Positions 41,209-50,808 of a stretch of 64,000 nt of DNA are shown piece after piece (position 1 is the stretch's first letter; every line of letters begins with the position of its first letter). The notes below the pieces were generated by a model that made no database searches, had not been told where the DNA came from, and was given only the letters and a program-made list of their open reading frames with translations. The position numbers were made by a program, and so were the translations under genes. Source of the DNA: Leptospira johnsonii (GTDB lineage Bacteria; Spirochaetota; Leptospiria; Leptospirales; Leptospiraceae); contig NZ_BFAY01000007.1 of assembly GCF_003112675.1 (NCBI RefSeq), positions 124,001 to 188,000 on the forward strand. The letters run 5' to 3'.

Positions 41209-42210
41209 ATGATGCGCTTTCTTTCCTTCCCTACTCCCAAAGAAAAAAATCCGTCTCCCAAGGCTGTCCTTCATAAAACGGACGCTTCATTCTATAAGAA
41301 CTTCTCTCTTAAAAAAACCCTACACAAAGAAAAAGTCTGGATCGACGTAGAAAATCCAAGTCCGGAAGATCTGTTTTTTTTATCTAAAAACTGCGGCTTC
41401 CATGATCTTGCGATAGAAGATTGTGTGAATAGGAACCAAAGGCCTAAGTTCGAAGACTATGAGGACCATGCATTTATCGTTCTCCATAGTTTCAGATCGG
41501 AAGGAGAACAATCTTTTTCAGCCACAGAAACACATGTGTTTTTCAATCGTAGGTTTATCGTTTCCGTCCATGAACATAAGGAACCTCTGATAGATTCTCT
41601 TTGGAATCGGACTCTGACGGAACAGAATTTTAACTCCAAGGGAACTGACCATGTTCTCTATCTTCTTTTCGATTTTTTAGTGGATTCCAATTTTCCAATC
41701 CTGGACCAGATCTCCGAGCAGATCACCGACTTGGAAAACCAGATATTGACGAGCGAGATAGAACCCGACTTCATAATGAATATTTTATATGTGAAAAGGA
41801 ATCTGGTCCGAATGAGAAGAGTGCTTTCTCCGCAAAGAGAAGTGCTCAATCTGATCATGAGACACGAAGACAAATTCCTTTCGGAAAGGGTACGATTTTA
41901 CTTCCGGGATGTGTATGATCATTTGAGCAGGTTAGTGGAGACCATAGACATGGATAGGGATCTGATCGGGAACTCCATGGACGCATACTTTTCGATTCTT
42001 TCCCAGAAAACAAATGATATCATCAAACGCCTAACCCTGGTTTCGATGATCTTTATGCCACTCACCTTCTTGACCGGGTTTTTCGGGATGAATTTTACCG
42101 AACTTCCTTATGAGAACAAACTGGTCTTAAGCGCGTCTATAATCACAATGCTTACCATCCCGGGTGGTATGATTTTATATTTTAAGTATAAAAATTGGTT
42201 CAAAGATTAG
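41209..42210 (+). CDS. corA: CorA-family magnesium/metal ion transporter
   Basis: A 333-residue protein with a large N-terminal cytoplasmic domain and two C-terminal membrane helices. The signature G-M-N is present in LTGFFGMNFTELP at the end of the first helix, and the last residues (YFKYKNWFKD) are basic as in CorA. It forms a pentameric Mg2+ (or Co2+/Ni2+) channel. Two adjacent ATGs begin the frame; the first is used. Confidence 0.92.
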   Translation: MMRFLSFPTPKEKNPSPKAVLHKTDASFYKNFSLKKTLHKEKVWIDVENPSPEDLFFLSKNCGFHDLAIEDCVNRNQRPKFEDYEDHAFIVLHSFRSEGEQSFSATETHVFFNRRFIVSVHEHKEPLIDSLWNRTLTEQNFNSKGTDHVLYLLFDFLVDSNFPILDQISEQITDLENQILTSEIEPDFIMNILYVKRNLVRMRRVLSPQREVLNLIMRHEDKFLSERVRFYFRDVYDHLSRLVETIDMDRDLIGNSMDAYFSILSQKTNDIIKRLTLVSMIFMPLTFLTGFFGMNFTELPYENKLVLSASIITMLTIPGGMILYFKYKNWFKD

Positions 42211-42220
42211 TCCAAGTCTT

Positions 42221-42919
42221 ATGGACAAAAAAATTGCAATCGTTACCGGCGCAAGCCGCGGCATAGGCGAAGAAGTTTCTAAACAACTTTCCAGGTCAGG
42301 GATCCACATCATCTGCGCTTCCCGCAAAAAAGAAAATTCTGAAAAAACGGTCGTCTCCATCCAAAAAGAAGGAGGCTCCGCAGAAGCTTTCGCTTTGGAT
42401 GTTTCCGATCCGAATTCCATCCAAACATTCCTGAAAGAGATTCTCTCAAAATATCCTAAAATCGACATTCTTGTGAATAACGCAGGAGTATACTTGGATA
42501 GCGGATCTATCGAGAATACTACTTTAGAAATGTTGCAAGGAACCTTAAACACGAATCTGATCGGGCCTTTCCTTCTTTCCCAAAAGATCTTAGGTTTAAT
42601 GAAAAAGAACGGTTACGGAAGGATCGTAAATGTAAGCTCTGGAATGGGCCAACTTTATGACATGAGTTCAGGCTATTCCGCTTATCGTATTTCTAAAACC
42701 GCTTTGAATGCTCTCACTCGCATCCTTCATTCCGAATCTTCCGGAAAAGATATCAAAGTGAATTCTGTTTGTCCAGGTTGGGTAAGAACCGATATGGGAG
42801 GTAAGTCCGCGACTCGCTCCGTGGAACATGGTGCGGAGACAATTGTTTGGGCGGCTCAATTAGATAAGAGCGGTCCTTCCGGAATTTTCCTGAGAGATAA
42901 AAAAGAGATTCCTTGGTGA
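42221..42919 (+). CDS. Short-chain dehydrogenase/reductase
   Basis: A 232-residue SDR with cofactor motif TGASRGIGEEV, NNAGVYL, the catalytic Ser in NVSSGMG and the Tyr/Lys pair YRISKTALN. NADP preference is likely from the Arg in the glycine loop. The substrate is not evident. It lies 10 bp after corA and is probably co-transcribed. Confidence 0.88.
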   Translation: MDKKIAIVTGASRGIGEEVSKQLSRSGIHIICASRKKENSEKTVVSIQKEGGSAEAFALDVSDPNSIQTFLKEILSKYPKIDILVNNAGVYLDSGSIENTTLEMLQGTLNTNLIGPFLLSQKILGLMKKNGYGRIVNVSSGMGQLYDMSSGYSAYRISKTALNALTRILHSESSGKDIKVNSVCPGWVRTDMGGKSATRSVEHGAETIVWAAQLDKSGPSGIFLRDKKEIPW

Positions 42920-42948
42920 AGGAAGGCGCAGTGGCCCTGAGATAGATT

Positions 42949-43097
42949 TGTAGGAATTCCTACATGGATTCGAGGACGAGGATTTCGTTGACGGAAGAAG
43001 GATTATGTGATAGGCGTGTAAGCGCTCTCCCACGAGCCACTCCCCCCTCCCGAAGCTGGGTGGGGGCGGTTTTATCCGCAATGTAGGAACTCCAACA
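42949..43097 (+). repeat. Dispersed intergenic repeat, copy C (149 bp)
   Basis: The left end is a perfect palindrome TGTAGGAATTCCTACA and the right end TGTAGGAACTCCAACA. The core GATAGGCGTGTAAGCGCTC through GGGTGGGGGCGG is identical to copy A. It lies between two convergent genes (SDR and the LytTR regulator). The copies share orientation but not gene context, so they are not tied to one gene end. Confidence 0.9.
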
Positions 43098-43110
43098 TTG
43101 CATTCACACC

Positions 43111-43851
43111 TCACTTACCGAAGAGGCTTTTGACTCCTTCTACAAACTCTCTTCCGACCGGTAGATTTGTCTCGTCCTCGTCCTTTAGGTAAATTGTATA
43201 TGCACCACCTGCCTGGGATTTTGCCGCAGAGACAAGATTTCGGTTTACCATATGTTTTCTATGGATACGCAAAAAATCCGTTTTAGGTAATTCTTTTTCT
43301 AAGTCGCCGAGCAGTTTAGCAGTCTCGTAATCGCCATCCTTGGTATGAAGAACAGAACGTTTTCCGTTGGCTGTGAGATAGTAGAGATCCGCATACAACA
43401 CCCTGTGGATCAAACCTCCATCACGAAAAACGAATACTGGATCAGGCTCGCCGCTTGCTCTGGAATTAGAAATCGATTTTAACTGAAGATGATGAAGTGC
43501 CCTTTCCATACATGAGGAAAATCTTTCCTTTGTATACGGCTTTAAAAGATAATCGCAGGCTCCCACTTCGAATGCCTTGAGCGTATGCTCCCTATAAGCG
43601 GTTGTGAATACCAATACGGGAAAATTTTCCCCTATCTCTTCTAAAACCTGCAGTCCTGTTTTTTCCGGAAGATTAATATCCAAAAAGACCAGATCGAATT
43701 TTTCCTTTTTGAGAAGATCAATCGCCTGGGAGCCTGTTCTTGCGATCCCCCCTACTTCGAACTGGGGCCAACTTTCCAAAAATTTGCGGAGAAGGTCCCT
43801 AGCAGGAACTTCATCTTCTATCACTAAAACTTTATATAGCACACTATTCAT
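43111..43851 (-). CDS. LytTR-type response regulator
   Basis: A 246-residue regulator. The receiver has Asp58 in VFLDINLP and the Lys in LLKPYTKERF. The C-terminal LytTR DNA-binding domain includes ADLYYLTANGKRS, LRIHRKHMVNRNLV and the closing GREFVEGVKSLF. Its ATG overlaps the kinase stop (ATGA), so the two form a coupled pair. It may act on the divergent outer-membrane and FecR-type genes, which is inference from position. Confidence 0.93.
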   Translation of the reverse strand: MNSVLYKVLVIEDEVPARDLLRKFLESWPQFEVGGIARTGSQAIDLLKKEKFDLVFLDINLPEKTGLQVLEEIGENFPVLVFTTAYREHTLKAFEVGACDYLLKPYTKERFSSCMERALHHLQLKSISNSRASGEPDPVFVFRDGGLIHRVLYADLYYLTANGKRSVLHTKDGDYETAKLLGDLEKELPKTDFLRIHRKHMVNRNLVSAAKSQAGGAYTIYLKDEDETNLPVGREFVEGVKSLFGK

Positions 43852-44867
43852 CTTGATGCGAATTCCAATCTTAATGTGGTGATCCCGAATTTATCTTTTT
43901 CTAATTTGAGTTCCGCTTCTCCGAAATTATACTCTAACCTGGATTTTATATTATTTAAGGTTCGAGAGAATTCGGACTTTTTGTATTCCGGCAATAGATG
44001 ATGTTCTTGTTTATCGTTCCCGTTATTTTTGATCTCTATTTTTATCCTTCCGAAACTTTCAGTGGCACTGATCTCCAATATCCCTGCTTCTGAACGATTT
44101 TCTAGTCCGTGCTTAAAGCTATTTTCGACTAACGGCTGCAATGTGAGAGGAGGTATCCTAAGTCTGGAGAAGTCTCCCACTTTCCTGATCTTGATCGTCA
44201 AGGAATCGGAAAAACGTATCCTTTGCAGTTCCAGATAGTTTACCGTGAAATCCCATTCTTCAGAAAAAGGTATGGTTTTTTCGAAGATACGATCGGATAA
44301 AAATCTATAGGTTTCAGAAAGTAGAATGAGCGCGTTATCCGCTTTTTGCGGATCGGTGACGAGTAAGGAATGGATTGTATTTAATGTATTGAATAGATAA
44401 TGTGGATCCATTCTGTTCTGAAAGGTCCTGTATTGGATATCCTTCAACTCACTTTCCATCTTCTTCCTTCTTTCTATCAGGATTTGCATGGATTTTTCCA
44501 AAAAGGAAATGAATAACGCCAATATTAAGCTGCTGAGAAGGATATTATAAGATCCTCCGTGGGGCCTTTCCACACCTTCTCCAGCCAATAATAATACATG
44601 AATGATCCCGCCTGACGCAACTCCCAGAACGGAAGCGATCGCCGAAGCGACTACCAAAAAGGCCCCTGTAAAGAATGCTCCTTTGTTCAATCGGTTCAAA
44701 AATTCTACCGAAAACTCCACTATGGAACATACACAATGTGTGGTTACCTGAGTGGCCAAGAACACCTTCCAAAAAGGGGCTTTGGAATTATGAGCGACTA
44801 ACAGCGAATTCATCGTGCCAATCACGGTGTTGATGGTTAGCCAGAACAATATCTTAAAAGTGCGCAT
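43848..44867 (-). CDS. LytS-type sensor histidine kinase
   Basis: A 339-residue kinase with about four membrane helices in residues 1-140 and a cytoplasmic His_kinase (LytS) core: the phospho-acceptor His in DPHYLFNTLNTIHSLL, the N-box LVENSFKHGLE and a degenerate glycine-rich region (IKNNGND). No separate sensor domain is visible, so the signal is likely sensed in the membrane. It is coupled to the LytTR regulator gene. Confidence 0.9.
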   Translation of the reverse strand: MRTFKILFWLTINTVIGTMNSLLVAHNSKAPFWKVFLATQVTTHCVCSIVEFSVEFLNRLNKGAFFTGAFLVVASAIASVLGVASGGIIHVLLLAGEGVERPHGGSYNILLSSLILALFISFLEKSMQILIERRKKMESELKDIQYRTFQNRMDPHYLFNTLNTIHSLLVTDPQKADNALILLSETYRFLSDRIFEKTIPFSEEWDFTVNYLELQRIRFSDSLTIKIRKVGDFSRLRIPPLTLQPLVENSFKHGLENRSEAGILEISATESFGRIKIEIKNNGNDKQEHHLLPEYKKSEFSRTLNNIKSRLEYNFGEAELKLEKDKFGITTLRLEFASR

Positions 44868-45114
44868 AGAATAATGGTCGAAATTTTTTCCGGTCCGACT
44901 CCACTGATCCTTTATTCTTTTAACCCGTCGATTCCCTTTTTACAATCTTATTCCAGGGAAAGTATCGTTTATTCCAATCGAATGAAAACTACGGAAATCG
45001 GATCGACCCGATTGTTAAATAGAAAGTCTGGTAGACAAGAGAGTAAGGATAGGATTATCTAAACGAAATTTTTTCTTTACGACTTTTGTCGGCAAGTAAT
45101 CGAGGGGGACCTCT
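44868..45114. promoter_or_regulatory. Divergent intergenic region, kinase / outer-membrane protein
   Basis: This 247-bp AT-rich spacer must hold the promoters of the kinase-regulator pair (minus) and of the outer-membrane gene (plus). A strong GAGGGGGACC ribosome-binding site ends it on the plus side. I could not assign -35/-10 boxes or a LytTR-type direct repeat with confidence. Confidence 0.4.
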
Positions 45115-46557
45115 TTGAAACGGACATCTATTCGAAAATTCATCACCGCTGCCTGCTTTATTATGGGATCCGTACATTTATCCGCTGAGGAAATCGTTAC
45201 CACTAAGAAGGACGAACCAGACGGTTTTTACGGTTTGAAGATAGGAGGTATCCTCTCCCCTTCTTATAACCAAAGAATGAGAGACGGCGGCTCAGGACTA
45301 ACTAACGCGTATCCTAATGAAGAACCGGGCTTCTCCACACCTTGGACCCTTTTGACGATTAATAAAGAGTTTAAGGAAACAGGGGTAAGCCTAGAACTAT
45401 GGGGAGAATTATTACGTTCTGCGCAAGTAAGCGCTGACACAAGAATGGACGGAGGGACTAAATCTAATCCCTACATTTTAGGGATCAGAAGGGCACTTAT
45501 CCGCAAGACCTGGGAGACAGGACTTGGAGAATATTCACTTACTTTCGGAATGCAGGAACTTCCACATACATACACCCAATGGAAAAATTATTGGAGATGG
45601 AGATATGTGGACAAGGGACCTTTGGAAAGTTTAGGATTTGCACCTGCTCCCGCAGATATCGGGTTAGGCGGAACAGGAAAATGGGATACAGTATCCGCTC
45701 AGGTTATTCTTTCCAATGGAGAAGGTTACAGGCAAACTCAAAACACCGACTCCACAGGTTTCGATCTTTCTTCTAGAATCTCTTACGAACCTAAAATAGG
45801 AGATGAAAACCGTATCGGACTTCATTTCTTTTATAGGTCTTCTAATTTAACTGGTGCTTCTTCTTCCGATTGTAAGGAAGGAACAGCCTGTCTTGCGTCG
45901 GATAATAATACTTCTACCACCCTCCGAAAAGATGTTCGTTCCTTAGAAAGTGACTCTTATGCTGTGGAAGCTAATTTTGATCGTAAAAAAATTCTTAACT
46001 TCGGACTTGGATACGTGTTCAGAAAACAAAAAGGCGGAGAAGTCCGGGATATTTCCAAACCTTTCGGAGCTGTGACTCCAGGTTTGGATTCCACAGGTAA
46101 TGCTGCTTACGCTTGGTTGTCTTTAGGATGGGGAGATTTTAGGATCGTGGGTAGACTAGAAGGAGGAAGCGGACGAGACGGAATGCTTGCCGCAAACCGA
46201 GCTCAGATCAACCAGATCATGCCAGGAAGTCCCGAATCGGACTATTGGAATATACAAACCAATACAATAGGGCCTCTGGTAAGTTCTTCCGGTTATTCTG
46301 TCCACTCTTCATTCAGAAGAGGTTCCGTATTCATGGAATGGAATATTACGGATTCTTTACGTGTTTCTTTAGGATACACTGAATCCAGGAACAGGGATAA
46401 GGATGGAGACAGAGAACAATCCTATGTGGACGGGTCCGGAAATGAAAGGACCAAAGCGGAGTATTTACAACAATTTCAAGGTGGCGCGAACAATGGGATC
46501 GTATCCTACGGCCGTCTGACCAAAGAGTTAACTCTTTGGACCACCATCGAATTTTAA
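45115..46557 (+). CDS. Outer-membrane beta-barrel-like protein
   Basis: A 480-residue exported protein from a TTG start with GGGGG upstream. A signal peptide (IRKFITAACFIMGSVHLSAEE) is followed by a mature chain of alternating aromatic/polar beta strands (GLKIGGILSPSYNQR, SVSLELWGELL-like segments) that ends in a strand with a terminal Phe (LTLWTTIEF), the usual outer-membrane insertion signal. Pore or other function is unknown. The FecR-domain gene follows 10 bp later. Confidence 0.8.
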   Translation: MKRTSIRKFITAACFIMGSVHLSAEEIVTTKKDEPDGFYGLKIGGILSPSYNQRMRDGGSGLTNAYPNEEPGFSTPWTLLTINKEFKETGVSLELWGELLRSAQVSADTRMDGGTKSNPYILGIRRALIRKTWETGLGEYSLTFGMQELPHTYTQWKNYWRWRYVDKGPLESLGFAPAPADIGLGGTGKWDTVSAQVILSNGEGYRQTQNTDSTGFDLSSRISYEPKIGDENRIGLHFFYRSSNLTGASSSDCKEGTACLASDNNTSTTLRKDVRSLESDSYAVEANFDRKKILNFGLGYVFRKQKGGEVRDISKPFGAVTPGLDSTGNAAYAWLSLGWGDFRIVGRLEGGSGRDGMLAANRAQINQIMPGSPESDYWNIQTNTIGPLVSSSGYSVHSSFRRGSVFMEWNITDSLRVSLGYTESRNRDKDGDREQSYVDGSGNERTKAEYLQQFQGGANNGIVSYGRLTKELTLWTTIEF

Positions 46558-46567
46558 GGAGAAGTTT

Positions 46568-47302
46568 ATGAAACTGAAAGTTTGGATGATCTTAAGCTTA
46601 ATGCTTTCCATCGGTTCTTTGGTTTTAGTGAGCCAAGAGAATAAGGAGAAGGACGCAAGAGTTTCCTTCCTGATCGGAAAAGTACAATTGCAAAAAGGCG
46701 GTAAGGGAAGTTGGAACATTTTAAAACTTGGGGACCTTGTTTCCGAAGGAGATATAGTTTCCACGGGTAATGCTTCTAAAACCACCCTACTCTATAAGGG
46801 TTCGGAGTTTAAAGTCCTGCCGAATACAAAACTAAAAATTTCCAGTCTATACAACGAATCCAAGGACGGTAAGCTGGAAGTGCAAAGCGGATTTGCCTGG
46901 TTCCAGCTTGTGAACCTAAAAGGTAAAAAATTCGAAGTCACCACCCCTACTACCACTGCCGGGGTAAGAGGAACTGCATTCTCTGCTTTCCACGATCATA
47001 AAACCAAGGACTCTTCTTTCTGTACTTGCGAAGGTAAGGTTTTGATGAACGGGACAGGAGATCCTAAAGACGGGACCATGCAGGAAAAAGGAAATGGCGG
47101 TTATTATCCCGGAGACGGAGCAGAACCAAAAAGAAGCTCGTATGAAGGGATTATCGTAAAATTTAAATCTCTTCCTCCTTTTAAGGATCTTATGAAAAAG
47201 AATATTTCCCTAAAGAACTGTTTATCCTGTCATACCCCTCAAGGTTGGACTCCGGAGGATTCCGTTCCAAGCGATGAGACGTACGGCGGAGGAAAAATGT
47301 AA
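46568..47302 (+). CDS. FecR-domain protein with C-terminal CXXCH haem motif
   Basis: A 244-residue secreted protein: a signal peptide (MILSLMLSIGSLVLVSQ), then a FecR-type domain (GDLVSEGDIVSTGNASK, LPNTKLKISS, TTPTTTAGVRGTAFSA). Cys218-Leu-Ser-Cys221-His222 in the tail is a classic c-type haem-attachment site. It is likely periplasmic. It is in an apparent operon with the upstream outer-membrane gene and ends at a terminator. The combination of FecR fold and haem motif is unusual to me; a zinc or redox role is an alternative. Confidence 0.82.
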   Translation: MKLKVWMILSLMLSIGSLVLVSQENKEKDARVSFLIGKVQLQKGGKGSWNILKLGDLVSEGDIVSTGNASKTTLLYKGSEFKVLPNTKLKISSLYNESKDGKLEVQSGFAWFQLVNLKGKKFEVTTPTTTAGVRGTAFSAFHDHKTKDSSFCTCEGKVLMNGTGDPKDGTMQEKGNGGYYPGDGAEPKRSSYEGIIVKFKSLPPFKDLMKKNISLKNCLSCHTPQGWTPEDSVPSDETYGGGKM

Positions 47303-47333
47303 ATCTTAACATATTAAGATTTTGGAATGCATG

Positions 47334-47366
47334 AGAGGCTCGAAAATCCGAGCCTCTTTTTTTTTA
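47334..47366 (+). terminator. Rho-independent terminator after the FecR-type gene
   Basis: AGAGGCTCG and CGAGCCTCT form a perfect 9-bp stem with a six-base loop, followed by a run of nine Ts. It ends the plus-strand outer-membrane/FecR transcript directly before the convergent lipoprotein gene. A smaller hairpin (ATCTTAA / TTAAGAT) sits at 47303-47320. Confidence 0.9.
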
Positions 47367-47368
47367 CC

Positions 47369-50300
47369 CTAAGGACAAACAATCGTAGAGGCCGGATTAG
47401 AAGCCGCAGTTCCTTGGAACTGTAATGCTCCGAATAGATACGGATAAGGTTCGGAACCCGGGGTCACATTGAAAGTTTTCAACATGAGATTATCAGTATC
47501 CGCCTTTATATTACAGGTTGTATTATTCGTAGGATGGTATAGTGAACTGATCGTTAATGTTCTTGGCAAAGGCACCTGTCTTAACACGTTATTCACCAAA
47601 GGAACAATCAAAGAACGTATCAATGGATCCACTACTTGGAAAATCCCTTTAGGATCTAAACCGAATGGATTGAAAGCGTTACCCTCTAAAATGTCCAGTG
47701 TATAAGACATCTTTCCCACATCTTTGTTCAACACCAACTTTAACGCATTGAGCTTATCATACGTTGTATTTCCCGTAGGGTTCACAAAAGGTACGAAATC
47801 AAAAACTCCGTCCGCCTTAATACTTACCCTGGCCTTATTCAAAAGATAACGACAACTATTTGCAGCGGTATCCGCAGCTGCACTGCTACAAATCACCGGA
47901 GCGGCATCAGTCCCGATATTAGTTCCGTTCGGTCTTCTTCCAAAAATCCTTAATTCCAGATCCGTAAAGTTAACTACTAATGTAGGTTTCTGAGCAGCAG
48001 TTCCCACCCACTTGAATTCACCGTTCGGAGCATGGATCGCATACACATCTATGTCCACATCGTCCGTAGAATTCACACTTCGGATAAGTTTTGTAGGATC
48101 AGTTGGATTCAATCCGTTAAGCGGCCTTCCTGGAGAAAGTACGTTCATCAAGGTCCCAACTTTCACCAACTCTTGGGTCAATTGGAATAAAGGATCGTCT
48201 CCTGCGTAAGCAACAATCGTATCTATGAATTGACGATTGATCCTTAAGTTCAAGGCTCCATTCTGCCAAAGACTGAAAGCTGCTTGAGTGACTGTATCAG
48301 CGGTTAAGGTGAGAAGTAATCCTGGATTTGCGGCGCTATTATTAAAAGCATACTCTCCCGTCAAAGCTTGGGTTGCAGGTACCGGACGAGTACTCACAAA
48401 ACCTACAGCGCCACCTTGGCCATGATAATTCGGATTCGTATTGGCAAGTCTACTTCCTGCCGGAGTCACGAGACCTAGATCTGCGGAGGCGACTACCGCT
48501 TTATTCGATCCGCTCATTCTAACTACAGCGTCCTGTTCTACTTGTAATTGAAGACTTAAAGGGAAATTTGCCAGAGGAGCCGGTAGATAATTTGGAAGAG
48601 TGATGTCCAAACCAGGGGTTTTTAAAGATTGAACCACAGAGTTCAATGCCTTAGGAGCAACACCTTGGATCACATCTCCTAACATCGCTTGCGTGATCTT
48701 AGGAGCAAGAGCGGCCACCATACTATTCGCCAAATCAGTACCGATAGAAGTGATCAGGTTTGCCAACCAAGAACCGGAACTCCTTTGTACTATATCATGA
48801 GTAGTAAGATTCACGGCCCATTCTGAAACGTAAAAATTACCTGTATCTGGATCCGTAGGAGAGAACGGGGTTTTGATCTGGATCACAAAATTCCCGTTAC
48901 TATCCACACTTGAACTTGTACGTGCTTTTGCAGTACGAACCGGTTTTACGGTAATATTATAGTTCAGATCCGATGTCATACTAAAGGAAAATAACGTTCC
49001 TGCACAAGAACCGGCAAGCCCACAAAGAAAACCTCCTATATCTCCTTGGTTCCTAGCGACTACAATAAGACCTATGGTTGCCGCCTTTCCTCTCAAGGTT
49101 ACTCCCAGATCTCCATTTCCATTTACTTTCAAACATGCTTTGATGTTCTCAGTCGCATTCGTAATATCTAAATTATTACAATCCTTAGTAGTACTTGCAC
49201 CGACAGTTGTAGGAATATTCACGCTTGTGATATACACATCCACGTCGAAATTCATACAATCGCTCAAAGGAGGACATCCGTATCCGGTAAATGCTCCTTG
49301 GTTACTTCCTGTTCCATTCGGTCCGCAGTATCCGTCTTGGAAAGTGGCGGAAGTATAATCACTTGCGTCTCCATAACTTCTGATGAAGTTAAAAGAGTCG
49401 TAGTTCATACAATATCCGGACCGTTTTGTACCTGAAGTAGGTGCATTAGAAAAGTTTGCAAAAGTTTTAATCCCGTTGTCCGCTGGATCCTTGATTCTAA
49501 AATCTCCTCTTGCAAAACGTTCTAACACTCCGCCGAATAATTTTAAGGTCTGAGCCTCGTCCAAAACTGCCGCGGCTCCTTTGGTAAGAATATTATAAGG
49601 ATTCGAATTTACTTTGCCGTAATTAAAACCGAAACTTCTTTGGAATACTTTTCCTGCAGAATTGGTGATCTCAAATACGTAGGAATTCCCACCTTGGAAA
49701 GGTTTCAGTCCGTCAGATAGACCATTCAGATTCAAAGAAGAAGCAAGGGCATTCGTCATATCGCAAGGAACACTCGGAGAATTACATACATCGTAAGTGA
49801 CCGAAGAACCCATATGTTTCAGTTTGATGGATTTGATATAATTTGTGCCCGCTACCGGATTGGTAAAACTAGCGGTTAAATTCATAGCCAAAGTTCCAGG
49901 AAGTGCGTCCGCATATGTGAGGTCATTCACGGAATTTCCTGGGCCTACGGATTTCCCATTCAAACTCATGGTAACATAATAATCAGGTTCGGTAGTGAAC
50001 TCCGCCGTATAAGCAGTTAAAGTTCCTCCTTCTATTCCCTTTGCATCTGAGGTTAAAGACAATTGATAGGTGGTATTCGATTTAAGTTCCCTGTACGGAT
50101 CGAAAATCAGCCTTCCTCCTGATTTCCAATAAAAGACGCCCCCTTTACTTTCCGCAGCTGGAGAGCTAGGTCCTGGCAAAGGAGCAAAACTGGAAGGTCC
50201 TGTTTTTTCTCTTAAGGTAAAACTGGTAAATACAGTGTTTCGATCCATCGGTTCGGAAAAAACAATCTCCAAACTTTTGTATCGATCCACCTGATCGAAT

Positions 50301-50578
50301 GACGCAAGATTTAATGCAGCTTGGGGGCCGGTAGTACCGAAATCCACAGGCAATGTGGCCGGGGTATCTGTCTCAGTATAATTGATATTATTGACGGTCC
50401 TGGGAACGGAGCCGCCTCCGTCTACGGGGATCCCGATAGAACTAAAGAATGAATCGAGCATTCCCCCGCTCTTTTCGGACTCTTTACACCCCGAAAGTAT
50501 AGGAAGAACCGCCAGGCAGCTTATAACAACCGTCCGTTTAATAAAAATTCTTTCTCTTTCACCCAATCCGGTAACCAT
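47369..50578 (-). CDS. Large lipoprotein with bacterial Ig-like domain, paralogue 1
   Basis: A 1069-residue protein with lipobox LSGC (Cys31). Residues about 85-195 read as a Big_5/SbsA-type Ig-like domain (YKSLEIVFSEPMDRNT, GRLIFDPYRELKSNTTYQL, AYTAEFTTE). The rest has no family I recognise; it includes several Cys-containing loops and a conserved end (GIFQVVDPLIRSLIVPLVNN). A GGAG lies about eight bases before the ATG. It is a close relative of the upstream gene, probably a tandem duplication. Surface or periplasmic location is inferred. Confidence 0.85.
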   Translation of the reverse strand: MVTGLGERERIFIKRTVVISCLAVLPILSGCKESEKSGGMLDSFFSSIGIPVDGGGSVPRTVNNINYTETDTPATLPVDFGTTGPQAALNLASFDQVDRYKSLEIVFSEPMDRNTVFTSFTLREKTGPSSFAPLPGPSSPAAESKGGVFYWKSGGRLIFDPYRELKSNTTYQLSLTSDAKGIEGGTLTAYTAEFTTEPDYYVTMSLNGKSVGPGNSVNDLTYADALPGTLAMNLTASFTNPVAGTNYIKSIKLKHMGSSVTYDVCNSPSVPCDMTNALASSLNLNGLSDGLKPFQGGNSYVFEITNSAGKVFQRSFGFNYGKVNSNPYNILTKGAAAVLDEAQTLKLFGGVLERFARGDFRIKDPADNGIKTFANFSNAPTSGTKRSGYCMNYDSFNFIRSYGDASDYTSATFQDGYCGPNGTGSNQGAFTGYGCPPLSDCMNFDVDVYITSVNIPTTVGASTTKDCNNLDITNATENIKACLKVNGNGDLGVTLRGKAATIGLIVVARNQGDIGGFLCGLAGSCAGTLFSFSMTSDLNYNITVKPVRTAKARTSSSVDSNGNFVIQIKTPFSPTDPDTGNFYVSEWAVNLTTHDIVQRSSGSWLANLITSIGTDLANSMVAALAPKITQAMLGDVIQGVAPKALNSVVQSLKTPGLDITLPNYLPAPLANFPLSLQLQVEQDAVVRMSGSNKAVVASADLGLVTPAGSRLANTNPNYHGQGGAVGFVSTRPVPATQALTGEYAFNNSAANPGLLLTLTADTVTQAAFSLWQNGALNLRINRQFIDTIVAYAGDDPLFQLTQELVKVGTLMNVLSPGRPLNGLNPTDPTKLIRSVNSTDDVDIDVYAIHAPNGEFKWVGTAAQKPTLVVNFTDLELRIFGRRPNGTNIGTDAAPVICSSAAADTAANSCRYLLNKARVSIKADGVFDFVPFVNPTGNTTYDKLNALKLVLNKDVGKMSYTLDILEGNAFNPFGLDPKGIFQVVDPLIRSLIVPLVNNVLRQVPLPRTLTISSLYHPTNNTTCNIKADTDNLMLKTFNVTPGSEPYPYLFGALQFQGTAASNPASTIVCP

Positions 50579-50808
50579 CTTCTTTCTCCAGTTTTCTCAA
50601 TCACATTCACATGATTTCATTCGCGTTCGGCAGGAATCGGCACTCGTCAGTGCCTATCCGACCTCGAGCGGACCTTCTTCTTTCGAAAAACCGACCGCCC
50701 TTAAGAGTTTATTTTCAATTTTGGAGAAAACTCTTGGTTCTGGATTTATTCTATTTTTATAATATTATTTTTCTATGTTATTCCTCTTTCATTCCTATTC
50801 ATATGTTC

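Noticed and set aside
50703..50735. Inverted repeat AAGAGTTT / AAACTCTT as a terminator between the paralogous lipoprotein genes
   Set aside because: The loop is 17 bases, the stem is AT-rich and no T-tract follows, so termination is not supported.
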